From Adlercreutzia hattorii (GTDB lineage Bacteria; Actinomycetota; Coriobacteriia; Coriobacteriales; Eggerthellaceae): a DNA stretch of 64,000 bases. Of the stretch, positions 17,600 through 25,225 are shown piece after piece (position 1 is the first letter of the stretch; each line of letters opens with the position of its first letter). The position numbers and the translations under genes were made by a program. The stretch spans positions 2,589,001 to 2,653,000 of the forward strand of contig NZ_AP022829.1 in the NCBI RefSeq assembly GCF_011405655.1, in the 5' to 3' direction. The notes under the pieces are model-generated. The model ran no database searches and had not been told where the DNA came from. It saw only the letters and a list, made by a program, of their open reading frames with translations.

Positions 17600-18274
17600 A
17601 TGCACGTTCTGGTCGTGGAAGACGACGCTCGCCTCGCCGAGGCGCTGGCCCGCATCCTTGAGGACAACGGCTATACTACCGACGTCGTGCACGACGGGGA
17701 GGCCGGCGTGCGCTACGGCGAGACCGGCGCCTACGACGTCATCATCCTGGACGTCATGCTGCCCAAAGCCGACGGCTTCACCGTGGCTCAAAGCCTGCGC
17801 CGGGCGCATGTGAGCACGCCCATCCTGTTGCTCACCGCCCGCGATGCCATCAGCGACAAAATCTGCGGCTACGACTCCGGCGTCGACGACTACATGACCA
17901 AGCCCTTCTCCCCCGCCGAGCTGCTGGCCCACTTGCGCGCCCTCACGCGGCGCCAGGGCGATGTCGTCTTCGAGACGCTCACCGTGGGCGATCTCACGCT
18001 GAATCTTGAATCCATGGATCTCACCTGCGGCGACGAATCCATCCGCCTGTCGCAGAAGGAGTTCGCCATCGCCCGCATCCTGCTCGGCTCGCCGGGAGCA
18101 GTGCTTTCGAAAGAGCAGCTTATCAGCCGCGCCTGGGGGCCCTCATCCAGCGCCAGCGACAACAACGTAGAGGCATACATCTCGTTTCTGCGGAAGAAGA
18201 TGGCCCACGTGGGGTCGAAGGCGAAGATCGAGACCATCCGCTCGGTGGGCTACCGGCTCGCCGAGGAGGGCTAA
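17600..18274 (+). CDS. OmpR-family response regulator
   Basis: A 224-residue two-domain regulator. The receiver starts MHVLVVEDDARLAEALA and has the phospho-acceptor Asp in VIILDVMLP, a conserved Thr in LLLTARD and Lys in YMTKPF. The C terminus is an OmpR/PhoB winged helix (LSQKEFAIARILL ... VEAYISFLRKKM ... IETIRSVGYRL). ATG 17600 has AAAGGA upstream; the open frame extends further 5' without support. The kinase gene starts 6 bp after its stop. TTCAGG-N5-TTCAGG boxes in the upstream region suggest autoregulation and control of the VTC operon. Confidence 0.92.
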   Translation: MHVLVVEDDARLAEALARILEDNGYTTDVVHDGEAGVRYGETGAYDVIILDVMLPKADGFTVAQSLRRAHVSTPILLLTARDAISDKICGYDSGVDDYMTKPFSPAELLAHLRALTRRQGDVVFETLTVGDLTLNLESMDLTCGDESIRLSQKEFAIARILLGSPGAVLSKEQLISRAWGPSSSASDNNVEAYISFLRKKMAHVGSKAKIETIRSVGYRLAEEG

Positions 18275-18280
18275 GCGCCC

Positions 18281-19902
18281 ATGGGACTCCCTCCGAAACC
18301 GCGCCTCGCCTCCTGGCTGAACCCGAAGGGCGTCAGGACTCCGAAGCGCGCAGCCGACGAAGCCGCCCCCATGCTGCGCCAGCTGAGAACGAAGTTCATA
18401 GCCCTGAACATGACGCTGGCCGCCCTCGTGCTGGCCGCCTCGTTCGCCACTATCTGCTACGCCGACTACCGCGCCGACATCGACGACGTGCGCAACCGGC
18501 TCATGGCCGCCACGAGCCGCTCCCTGCACGAACCGCAGCTCATCCCCGACGCCGAGCCTTTCCATCGGGGCGAGGCCCCCCGGGAAGACGGCGAGAATAC
18601 CGCAGACGCCGGCAATACGGAAGATGGCGGCAATCGCGCCGATGACGAGGCGGCCAGCGACGTTGAGGCGGGTGACGCGGAAGGCGCCCCGGGCGGCAAC
18701 GCAGGCGCAAACCCGGACGAAAGTGCGGAAGGCGCGGAAACACCCGCAGAGGACGGCTCGGCCCCCGCTCCCACCCAGGATATCGGCGCCGGCACCAGCG
18801 ATCCCGGTTTCGCGCCGCCCCGCATCGGAGGCCCCGGCACCGCCGAGGAGGCCTCGCTGCCCGTGGCGGTCTACTACATTGCCGACCGCACGGTCATGCA
18901 ACTGACCGACCGCTCGGGAGCCACCGTGCCCGAGGCGCTGCTCGTGCACGCCATTCCTGAAGTCGTCAGCGCTGAAGCGCCCTGGGGTATCTGCCCGACG
19001 TCGGACTGTACTTCGCCAAGCATGAGGCAGGCCCCGACCTCATGGTGGCCTTCGCCGACGGAAGCGCCGCCGACGGCTGGCGCTCGCTGGCCCTCGTGCT
19101 CACCGCCGTGGGCCTAGGGGCGCTGGGGCTGCTGTTCCTTTTGAATCTCGTCTTCTCCCGCTGGGCGCTGCGCCCGGTTCAGCAGGCCTGGGCCCAGCAG
19201 CAGCAGTTCACAGCCGACGCGTCCCACGAACTGAAGACCCCGCTCACGGTCATCCTCGCCAACAACGCCATCCTGCGGCAGCGCGGCAGTGACACCATCG
19301 CCAGCCAGCGCCAGTGGATTGAGAGCACCCAGATGGAGGCGGAGCGCATGCAGAGCCTCGTGACCGATATGCTCGATCTGGCCCGACCGACCCCGCAAGG
19401 CGCCCAAACCTCGGAAGGCCCCGCGGCCGTCGTCGACCTCAGCCGCCTTGTGGAGGGCGAGGCCCTCACCTTCGAGGCCGTGGCCTTCGAACGGGATCTT
19501 ACCTGGCAATGCACGGTCGCGCCGGGCATTGCCGTACGGGGCAACGCCGCGCGCCTCCAACGGGCCGTGGCCGTGCTTTTGGACAACGCCTGCAAGTACA
19601 CCGACCCCGGGGGCACCGTGGCCGTGACGCTGCGGGCTGCGACGGGAGATGCCGTCCTTTCCGTGCGCAACAGCGGCGAGCCCATCGATGCGGCCGACCT
19701 GCCCCACCTGTTCGACCGCTTCTATCGCGCCGACAAAGCCCGCACCCACAACGCCGTCGACAGCGAAAACGACGGCGCCGGCGGCTACGGGCTGGGGCTG
19801 GCCATCGCCCGCGACATCGCCCAAGCCCACAAGGGCGCCATCGCCATCACCAGCACCGCACAAGAAGGCACCACCTTCACTCTGCGCTTGCCCTTGGTAT
19901 AA
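18281..19902 (+). pseudogene. Sensor histidine kinase split by a one-base frameshift
   Basis: Frame 1 (18281-19117) encodes a short cytoplasmic start, one membrane helix (IALNMTLAALVLAASFATI) and an extracytoplasmic region of about 150 residues, acidic and low in complexity. Frame 2 (from about 18988) gives GYLPDVGLYFAKHEAG, a second helix, the HisKA box (ASHELKTPLTVI) and the ATPase N, G1 and G2 boxes (LLDNACKYTD, DLPHLFDRFYRAD, GYGLGLAIA). The frames meet at the G-run 18984-18987; one more G restores a continuous kinase (APWGYLPD). This may be a real mutation, a phase-variable tract or a sequencing error. An ATG at 19057 could give a kinase with one helix and no sensor domain. Confidence 0.85.
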
Positions 19903-19906
19903 AACG

Positions 19907-19942
19907 CCCCCGGCGCCGTGAAGAGGATAGGGGCGCCGGGGG
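19907..19942 (+). terminator. Terminator after the two-component operon
   Basis: CCCCCGGCGCC at 19907-19917 pairs with GGCGCCGGGGG at 19932-19942 around a 14-nt loop, starting 4 bp after the kinase stop. There is no T-run. A second hairpin (GAGGTCGC at 19956-19963 with GCGACCTC at 20001-20008) follows. Apart from these, 19943-20153 shows nothing recognisable. Confidence 0.6.
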
Positions 19943-20153
19943 GCTGGGGCAGATCGAGGTCGCGTGGCTGCCGGGGCGGATGCCGGGGCAGTCGGGAGAT
20001 GCGACCTCTCCTGCTTTGCGGAGAAGTCTGAAGTTCGCCGCACGACGATCCCGTCGCCGCCGTGCGGGCTTCGGCGAGACGCCGTGGAAGGACGGCTCGC
20101 TAACGGTTCGCCGACTCCCTGCGCGGAGGGCCCCGGCGATCGGTGCGGCTCCC

Positions 20154-21353
20154 CTACCGTTCGAAGATGTCTCCGTTGAAGTCGAGGCGGAAGGTGTCGA
20201 GGATCTGGTGTGGGTTGTCGGTAAGGCTCACGGGGCGCGGCGTCATGACGTAACGGTGGCGGCTGCCGTCGGTGAGCCAGCTTACAGGCACGGCATCGAG
20301 CAGCGTGATGGCGCCGGCCGGGCACACGTCCCCACAGCTGCCGCACTTCACGCAGTCGCCCGGGGTGTGGGCAACGCCTAGGGTGCCGTCGGCGTCGTCG
20401 AACTTCGCGATGGCGCCGGTAGGGCAGAATGTCGCGCACATGCGGCAAGAAACGCACTTCGTGCCGTCGATGACCACCGCACCCCACAGGCGGGTCTCCA
20501 GCTTGCCGCTCGCAGGCTCCCCTAGCTGCGCCAATGCGTCCAGCAATCGCTCGCGCCGATCGGGAATAAAGTGCGGCAGCGTGCCGTCCTTCATGACATG
20601 GAGGGAATGGGCGGGACGGCGCAGGGCATCCGCCTCTACAGATGAACCGGTGAGGAATTCTTCAGCTTCGCGAACAGGCGGACAAGCCGGCTCTTGGGCA
20701 AAGTGGGCGTCGCGGGCAGCTTCGACGGCTCCGGTATCGACGCCATCAGCAAGAACGCCCACCGGAGGCACGTCGGTCACGACGATTTCCAGCTCGTTGC
20801 CCCAAGCGCCGAGCACCTGACGCGCCGTTTCGGCCACGAGCTCCGCCGTGTCGCGACCGTGGCGCTGGGCGCAACGCTCGCAGTCGCCGCAGAGCACCGT
20901 CACACAGCCCACGCCCTCGGCGGCGAGCCCCGCCAGAAGCGACTCATCTACGCGCCCTGCGCAAATCACGGACGCCGCAACACCAGGCACCAGCAAATCG
21001 CCCAAGGCCGCCTCCATCTGGCTGCAGACAATGACCACCTCGTCACCGCGCGCGGCGCGCAGGCAGGCGACCTTCAACTCGGCGTCCGACGGATTCAAAG
21101 ATTCCAAAGCGCACGTGGGGCACACCGTGGCGCAGGTGCCGCAGCCGACGCATTTCGAGGCATCGATCACCAACTCGCCATCATCCAAAGAAAGGCACCC
21201 TGAAGTGCACGCCGCCGCGCACTTCAGGCAGTCCACATTGCGGTTGCGCACCTTCGCGCACCGCTCCCGATGCACCCGAATGGCCCCGCTGTCCACGACC
21301 GTAAACGCGGCCCCCACATAGCGATGGGCCCCCGCATCAATCGTCTCAACCAT
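20154..21353 (-). CDS. Multi-cluster 4Fe-4S ferredoxin-like protein
   Basis: A 399-residue protein without signal peptide or membrane helix. Two N-terminal cysteine sets (CLKCAAACTSGC and CVGCGTCATVCPTC) and two C-terminal sets (CVSCRMCATFCPTG and CVKCGSCGDVCPAG) flank a middle domain with VVIVCSQMEAALGDLL and GCVTVLCGDCERC; the middle part recalls the iron-sulfur subunits that accompany heterodisulfide reductases and hydrogenases. The ATG at 21353 has GAGGAGAAACA upstream. It is the last gene of the dehydroxylase-like operon, separated from the NapH-like gene by element B. It may feed electrons from a cytoplasmic donor into the membrane proteins; this is inference. Confidence 0.8.
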   Translation of the reverse strand: MVETIDAGAHRYVGAAFTVVDSGAIRVHRERCAKVRNRNVDCLKCAAACTSGCLSLDDGELVIDASKCVGCGTCATVCPTCALESLNPSDAELKVACLRAARGDEVVIVCSQMEAALGDLLVPGVAASVICAGRVDESLLAGLAAEGVGCVTVLCGDCERCAQRHGRDTAELVAETARQVLGAWGNELEIVVTDVPPVGVLADGVDTGAVEAARDAHFAQEPACPPVREAEEFLTGSSVEADALRRPAHSLHVMKDGTLPHFIPDRRERLLDALAQLGEPASGKLETRLWGAVVIDGTKCVSCRMCATFCPTGAIAKFDDADGTLGVAHTPGDCVKCGSCGDVCPAGAITLLDAVPVSWLTDGSRHRYVMTPRPVSLTDNPHQILDTFRLDFNGDIFER

Positions 21354-21428
21354 TGTTTCTCCTCTTCCAAGACAGTCGAACCTCTCCCAAAGTCCTTCCC
21401 GCCTTTGCAGCCAGATGCCACCTCGCGA

Positions 21429-21626
21429 GGCGGCCCGCGGAACCCGTGATCACCGACCTCTGCGCGCCCTCCGGAGAACGCGGCCGTTAAGAAACAGCTT
21501 CCACTTCAGCAGCAGCGATACCGGGATGGTACCGACTCATGTGCGTCATCTCCGCTGTTTCTTTTGCCGCGTTCGCAGGAGGATAAAGCGCGCAGCGGGC
21601 GGTGATCACGGGTTCCGCGGGCCGCC
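21429..21626. repeat. 198-bp palindromic structured element, copy B
   Basis: Second copy, between the NapH-like and ferredoxin genes. The arms 21429-21455 and 21600-21626 are perfectly complementary over 27 bp yet unrelated in sequence to the arms of copy A. Inside, CTGCGCGC (21460-21467) pairs with GCGCGCAG (21588-21595), CCTCC (21468-21472) with GGAGG (21578-21582), GAACGCGGC with GCCGCGTTC, and AAGAAACAGC with GCTGTTTCTT. Each helix that differs from copy A keeps its pairing. The ATAAA bulge next to the second helix is conserved. Confidence 0.8.
21487..21540 (-). CDS. Possible 17-residue micro-ORF in element B
   Basis: The frame reads MSRYHPGIAAAEVEAVS before a TAA. GGAG lies 10 bases before the ATG, and an in-frame ATG three codons earlier could be the start. 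It matches the ORF of element A at 14 of 17 positions. Expression is unproven; it may be a by-product of a conserved loop sequence. Confidence 0.35.
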   Translation of the reverse strand: MSRYHPGIAAAEVEAVS

Positions 21627-21637
21627 CCAACAAGTCG

Positions 21638-22708
21638 CTAGTCCAGCTTCGGCTCCAGGTCGTCCATAACCGGGTCGGGAATTTCCACGACGGTCTTGCC
21701 CGCCTTCTTGCCGACGAACACCGGCATGGTGATGGCATGGGTGGGGCACACGTCCACGCAGTTGCGGCAGCGCGTGCAGTCGGCCATGGTGCGCAGACCG
21801 AATTCCGGATGACGGATGTTGATGTCGGCATCGCACACCTCGGCGCACTTGCTGCAGGAGGTGGCGCGGGCCGTCTCCAGGCACTTCTCGTCATTAATGG
21901 TAGGCACGAACGTACGCGAGAAACGCCCGACCAGGTTCATGAGGGCCGAAAGCGGGCAGAAGTTGGAGCACCATTTCCGCAGCACCACCAGTTCGATGAC
22001 GAGCATGGCCGGAATGAGAATGAGCCCGATGGTCGCGTCGCCGTGGGCGAAGGCGCGCCAGATGACGAGCACCGTGGCAAACGTGAGGCCCACCGGACAC
22101 ACGAGGCAGAACACCGGGAACCCGAACACGGCCGTGGAAAGCAGCGCGCCGCCGAGCACTGCGTGGCGCGAGTCCACCTTGCCGTGATGAACCGGCTGGC
22201 ACTTACCGCAGGCGCCGCAGGCGTGGCCGTCCTTCGCAGCTTTCAAACTCGTCAGCTCCTGCTGCGAGATGGCCTTGATCTCGGAGTTCTTCTTCTCCGC
22301 TAGCTCGCGGCGTTTCTTGGGCGAGCGGAAGAAGTCGCGGACGCGATCGATGAGCATGGTCGGGCACAGCCACGAGCAAAACGCGCGGCCGAACACGAGC
22401 ACCAGCGCGGCGATAAGCACGAGCGACACCACCGCGCGGGGAATCACAGTCTTCGTGGCGATCATGGTGCCCAGCGCGCCCAAGGGGCACAGCATCGAGA
22501 ACGTGTCCCAACCGAAGCCGGACATCGTGCCCATGCTCACGCCGGCGACAAGCCCGGCGGCCATGCCGACGAACACCACGGCTCCCACAGCCGTGCGCAG
22601 CCGACGCGTCTTCAGCTTCGCGGCCAGCGCGTTCGCAGAGCCCTTCCCCTTCACGCCCGCAGCCTGAGATGAAACGGACGCTTCCGTAGTTTCCTTCTTC
22701 TGAGCCAT
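21638..22708 (-). CDS. NapH-like membrane 4Fe-4S quinol oxidase (locus 2)
   Basis: A 356-residue membrane ferredoxin, paralogous to 2127-3119. It has four or five helices, the twin motifs CSWLCPTMLIDR and CSNFCPLSALMN, a loop cluster CGACGKC, and two C-terminal clusters (CSKCAEVCDA and CTRCRNCVDVCPTH). The C-terminal tail after the last cluster (about 35 residues) is longer than in the first copy. AAAGGGGG precedes the ATG, 12 bp after the NapG-like stop. Expected to oxidise menaquinol and reduce the NapG-like partner for the dehydroxylase-like enzyme. Confidence 0.87.
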   Translation of the reverse strand: MAQKKETTEASVSSQAAGVKGKGSANALAAKLKTRRLRTAVGAVVFVGMAAGLVAGVSMGTMSGFGWDTFSMLCPLGALGTMIATKTVIPRAVVSLVLIAALVLVFGRAFCSWLCPTMLIDRVRDFFRSPKKRRELAEKKNSEIKAISQQELTSLKAAKDGHACGACGKCQPVHHGKVDSRHAVLGGALLSTAVFGFPVFCLVCPVGLTFATVLVIWRAFAHGDATIGLILIPAMLVIELVVLRKWCSNFCPLSALMNLVGRFSRTFVPTINDEKCLETARATSCSKCAEVCDADINIRHPEFGLRTMADCTRCRNCVDVCPTHAITMPVFVGKKAGKTVVEIPDPVMDDLEPKLD

Positions 22709-22720
22709 AACTTACCCCCT

Positions 22721-23410
22721 TTAGGCTTCAATAGGGCGCACTACAATGGCGCGCTCGGTGGACTTGATGGAACCGGACGACAGCGACAGGCAGGCGGCCT
22801 GGCAGGCGCCGCAGCCGTTGCACTTGTCTTCCACGACGTAGGGAATGGGGTTCGCGCCGCCCTCGTCCTTAAGCTCGATGGCGCTGTAGTTGCAGGCGTC
22901 GTAGCAGTCGCGGCAGCCGGTCATGCGATAGGCCAAGCACGTGCGAGGATCGATCTCCGCCGTGCCGATGATGATGTCGCCGGTCTCGCCGGTCTCCGGG
23001 TTGCCCACAGTAAAAGCAGCGGGCAGTTCCAGGGCCGCCGTGGGGCACACAGCCACGCACAGCGGGTTGCCGCCGTTTTCCTCGTAGCAGAAGTCGCAGT
23101 AGTTCCCCGTATTGAAATCGAGCATGGGGCTGCGCATGCCGAGCAGGCCGTCCTCAATCTTCGCCGGCACGATGGCCTCACGGGGACATGCCTCGTAGCA
23201 GCGCTCGCAGCGGATGCAGCCGCTCACCAGATGGGCCTCGTCGGTGCCTCCGGGCGGGCGGTTCAGCGGGTTGTGGCCCGCATAGCGCAGAGCACCCAGG
23301 CCCAGCAGCGCCGCTGTGGAGCCCACGCCGATGAACAGCCCGCGCCGCGTGATGCCGCCACGCGGCGCGGGCTTGACTTCGGCTTCGTCCTTCTTTTCCT
23401 CTTGAGCCAT
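22721..23410 (-). CDS. NapG-like periplasmic 4Fe-4S ferredoxin (locus 2)
   Basis: A 229-residue ferredoxin with an N-terminal twin-arginine segment (ITRRGLFIGVG) and four cysteine sets (CIRCERCYEACPRE, CDFCYEENGGNPLCVAVCPTA, CRDCYDAC, CNGCGACQAAC). The DPRTCLAYRMTGCRDC region is the NapG/MauM hallmark. GAGGAG precedes the ATG. It pairs with the NapH-like gene that follows 12 bp later. A 219-bp region with three hairpins separates it from the anchor gene upstream, so it may have its own promoter or processing site. Confidence 0.86.
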   Translation of the reverse strand: MAQEEKKDEAEVKPAPRGGITRRGLFIGVGSTAALLGLGALRYAGHNPLNRPPGGTDEAHLVSGCIRCERCYEACPREAIVPAKIEDGLLGMRSPMLDFNTGNYCDFCYEENGGNPLCVAVCPTAALELPAAFTVGNPETGETGDIIIGTAEIDPRTCLAYRMTGCRDCYDACNYSAIELKDEGGANPIPYVVEDKCNGCGACQAACLSLSSGSIKSTERAIVVRPIEA

Positions 23411-23436
23411 AGCAGTCTCCTCTTCACTCTTTGCTT

Positions 23437-23617
23437 AAATGGCTTCCAAATAACGGTTGCCGCGTTCTCCAACCGTAAAATCGTTATTTGCAAGCCATTT
23501 CGAAACAGGCAGGGCGGTTTACTTGCGTCGCCTGCGGGGCTTAAGCCGTTACATCAAGCCGCCCTGTCCAACACTCGTCTTCAGAGAAGGGCCAACCGAC
23601 CAGAGATGGCCCTTCTC
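23437..23617 (-). promoter_or_regulatory. Three consecutive hairpins in the 219-bp gap between anchor and NapG-like genes
   Basis: In transcript order: GAGAAGGGCCA/TGGCCCTTCTC (23617-23607 with 23594-23584, 11 bp) just after the anchor stop; CAGGGCGG/CCGCCCTG (23566-23559 with 23517-23510); and a composite hairpin at 23500-23437, in which AAATGGCTT pairs with AAGCCATTT and AAATAACG with CGTTATTT around a small internal loop. The last ends 26 bp before the ATG of the NapG-like gene. The first is terminator-like but lacks a T-run. Processing, stability control or attenuation are possible roles. Confidence 0.55.
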
Positions 23618-23629
23618 ACGTTCAACCTC

Positions 23630-24544
23630 TTACTGAAGCGCCCACTGGAACTGGATGAGGGCGTTCACGGCCACTTCGTAGAGCAGCACGCGCCACACGA
23701 TGGTGCCGATCACGGCGCACACCAGGGCAACCACCGCCACAGTCAGGGCCTTCTCGGCGGGAATCTTGCCCGTCATCACCAGGGCCGCCAGCACGGCAGG
23801 CACCGCGCAGCCGATAGCCACATTGCCCAGCCAGAAGGCCACGGCATGCTCGCCGGCCAGAATAGCGCCGGTGATCTGCTCGGACTGGCGCATGGCCACG
23901 TCAGGCAGCGTCGGATCGAAGTAGTACTGCATCTCGGTGTAGTTCGCGCCCATACCGGAGATGGCCACCGCATAGATGACGCTCACCACGGCGCACACCA
24001 CCGCGCCAATGAAAGCCACCGTAGCAGACAGCTTCACCGCGTCGTCGGCCTTCGTGGCGCCGGCGATGATCATGGCGGCCAGACCGCCCAGCATCACCGT
24101 GGCCACCACGTAGTACAGAGGCAGCAGCATGGTGTCCCACACGGGAATGGCGCTCATCAGGTAGGAGTCGCCCGTCGCGAACGGCAGCGCCAGCGACACG
24201 ACGATGGCCAGAACGGCGCACCATTTGGGGGCCACGCCCTCCTCGGAACGGCGCATCATGAGGAAGTACAGCACCACGGCGATGGCGAACACGATCACGA
24301 AGATCAGCTCGATGGTAATGCCGGAGGTGATGTGCCCAAAGCCGTTCAGCATGCGCAGCGGATGCTGCAGGTGGAAGAACACCGACAGACCGCCGATGGC
24401 CAAAGCAACAATCGCGCTCACGCAGGAGGCGAGCTGCATGGCCTTGCCCTTGCCGGACAGGGTGAGAATGCCCTGCATCAGGAAGATGCCGCCGGCGAGG
24501 CAATTAAAGAAGGTGAAGAGAATAAGGGGCCACTGAATTTCCAT
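23630..24544 (-). CDS. DmsC-like membrane anchor subunit (locus 2)
   Basis: A 304-residue hydrophobic protein with about eight helices, beginning MEIQWPLILFTFFNCLAGG like the anchor of operon 1. FFHLQHPLRMLNGFGH with two histidines and the acidic SGITIELIF segment are typical of DmsC-type quinol-binding anchors. GGAGGGAG precedes the ATG, and the ferredoxin gene ends 6 bp upstream. Locus 2 thus has both a DmsC-like and a NapH-like route for quinol oxidation, an apparent duplication of function also present in operon 1. Confidence 0.88.
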   Translation of the reverse strand: MEIQWPLILFTFFNCLAGGIFLMQGILTLSGKGKAMQLASCVSAIVALAIGGLSVFFHLQHPLRMLNGFGHITSGITIELIFVIVFAIAVVLYFLMMRRSEEGVAPKWCAVLAIVVSLALPFATGDSYLMSAIPVWDTMLLPLYYVVATVMLGGLAAMIIAGATKADDAVKLSATVAFIGAVVCAVVSVIYAVAISGMGANYTEMQYYFDPTLPDVAMRQSEQITGAILAGEHAVAFWLGNVAIGCAVPAVLAALVMTGKIPAEKALTVAVVALVCAVIGTIVWRVLLYEVAVNALIQFQWALQ

Positions 24545-24550
24545 GGGTTG

Positions 24551-25210
24551 TTACTCCCTCCACTTCCGGCCCTCGCGCAACAAGTACATGAGCTTGGGGT
24601 TGTTGCCCTTGTTGGTGAGGTGATGAATGTCATTCTCGGTAAAGGCCTCCACGTAGTCCTTGAGCTTCACGCGGGTCTTCGTCATGTCGTCGTACTGGCA
24701 GCCGGGGGTATCCGGATGCGCCGGGCCCTCGAAGTTCTCGACGCCCTGATCGAGGTCGCCGAAGAAGCGGGCGCGGGCGCCGCACTGGGCCACGCACTGG
24801 GGCAGCTCGCCCTGGCTCGTGCGCTGCTCGCACAGCGTGCACTTCTCCACAACGCGCTCGGTCTGGTTCAGGTAGCGCACGCCATAAGGGCAGGCCATAG
24901 CGCAGAACTGGCAGCCGATGCACTTGTCTTTGTCGATCTGGATGGTGCCGTCCTCGGCGACATGAGACGCCTCGGTGGGGCACACCTTCACGCACTCGGG
25001 GTTCTCGCAGTGCTGGCATTGGACGGGGAGGAAGTACATCTCCACGTCCGGGAAGGTGCCGGAACCGCCCTCAATGGGATGCGGACCGACGCGCAGCGTT
25101 TTAATCCAGAAGTTGCCCACGTCCACGCCGTTGATGGCCTTGCACGCCACGGTGCAGGCAAGGCAGCCCGTGCAACGGTTCAAATCGGTGATGATCGCGT
25201 AATTCGCCAT
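24551..25210 (-). CDS. DmsB-like four-cluster ferredoxin subunit (locus 2)
   Basis: A 219-residue ferredoxin with four cysteine sets: CTGCLACTVACKAING, CQHCENPECVKVCPT, CIGCQFCAMACPYG, and CTLCEQ with CVAQC. AAAGGAGG precedes the ATG; the stop of the catalytic gene is 15 bp upstream. It should carry electrons between the anchor and the molybdopterin subunit. Sequence and position make the assignment firm. Confidence 0.92.
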   Translation of the reverse strand: MANYAIITDLNRCTGCLACTVACKAINGVDVGNFWIKTLRVGPHPIEGGSGTFPDVEMYFLPVQCQHCENPECVKVCPTEASHVAEDGTIQIDKDKCIGCQFCAMACPYGVRYLNQTERVVEKCTLCEQRTSQGELPQCVAQCGARARFFGDLDQGVENFEGPAHPDTPGCQYDDMTKTRVKLKDYVEAFTENDIHHLTNKGNNPKLMYLLREGRKWRE

Positions 25211-25225
25211 TGATCTTCCTCCTTT

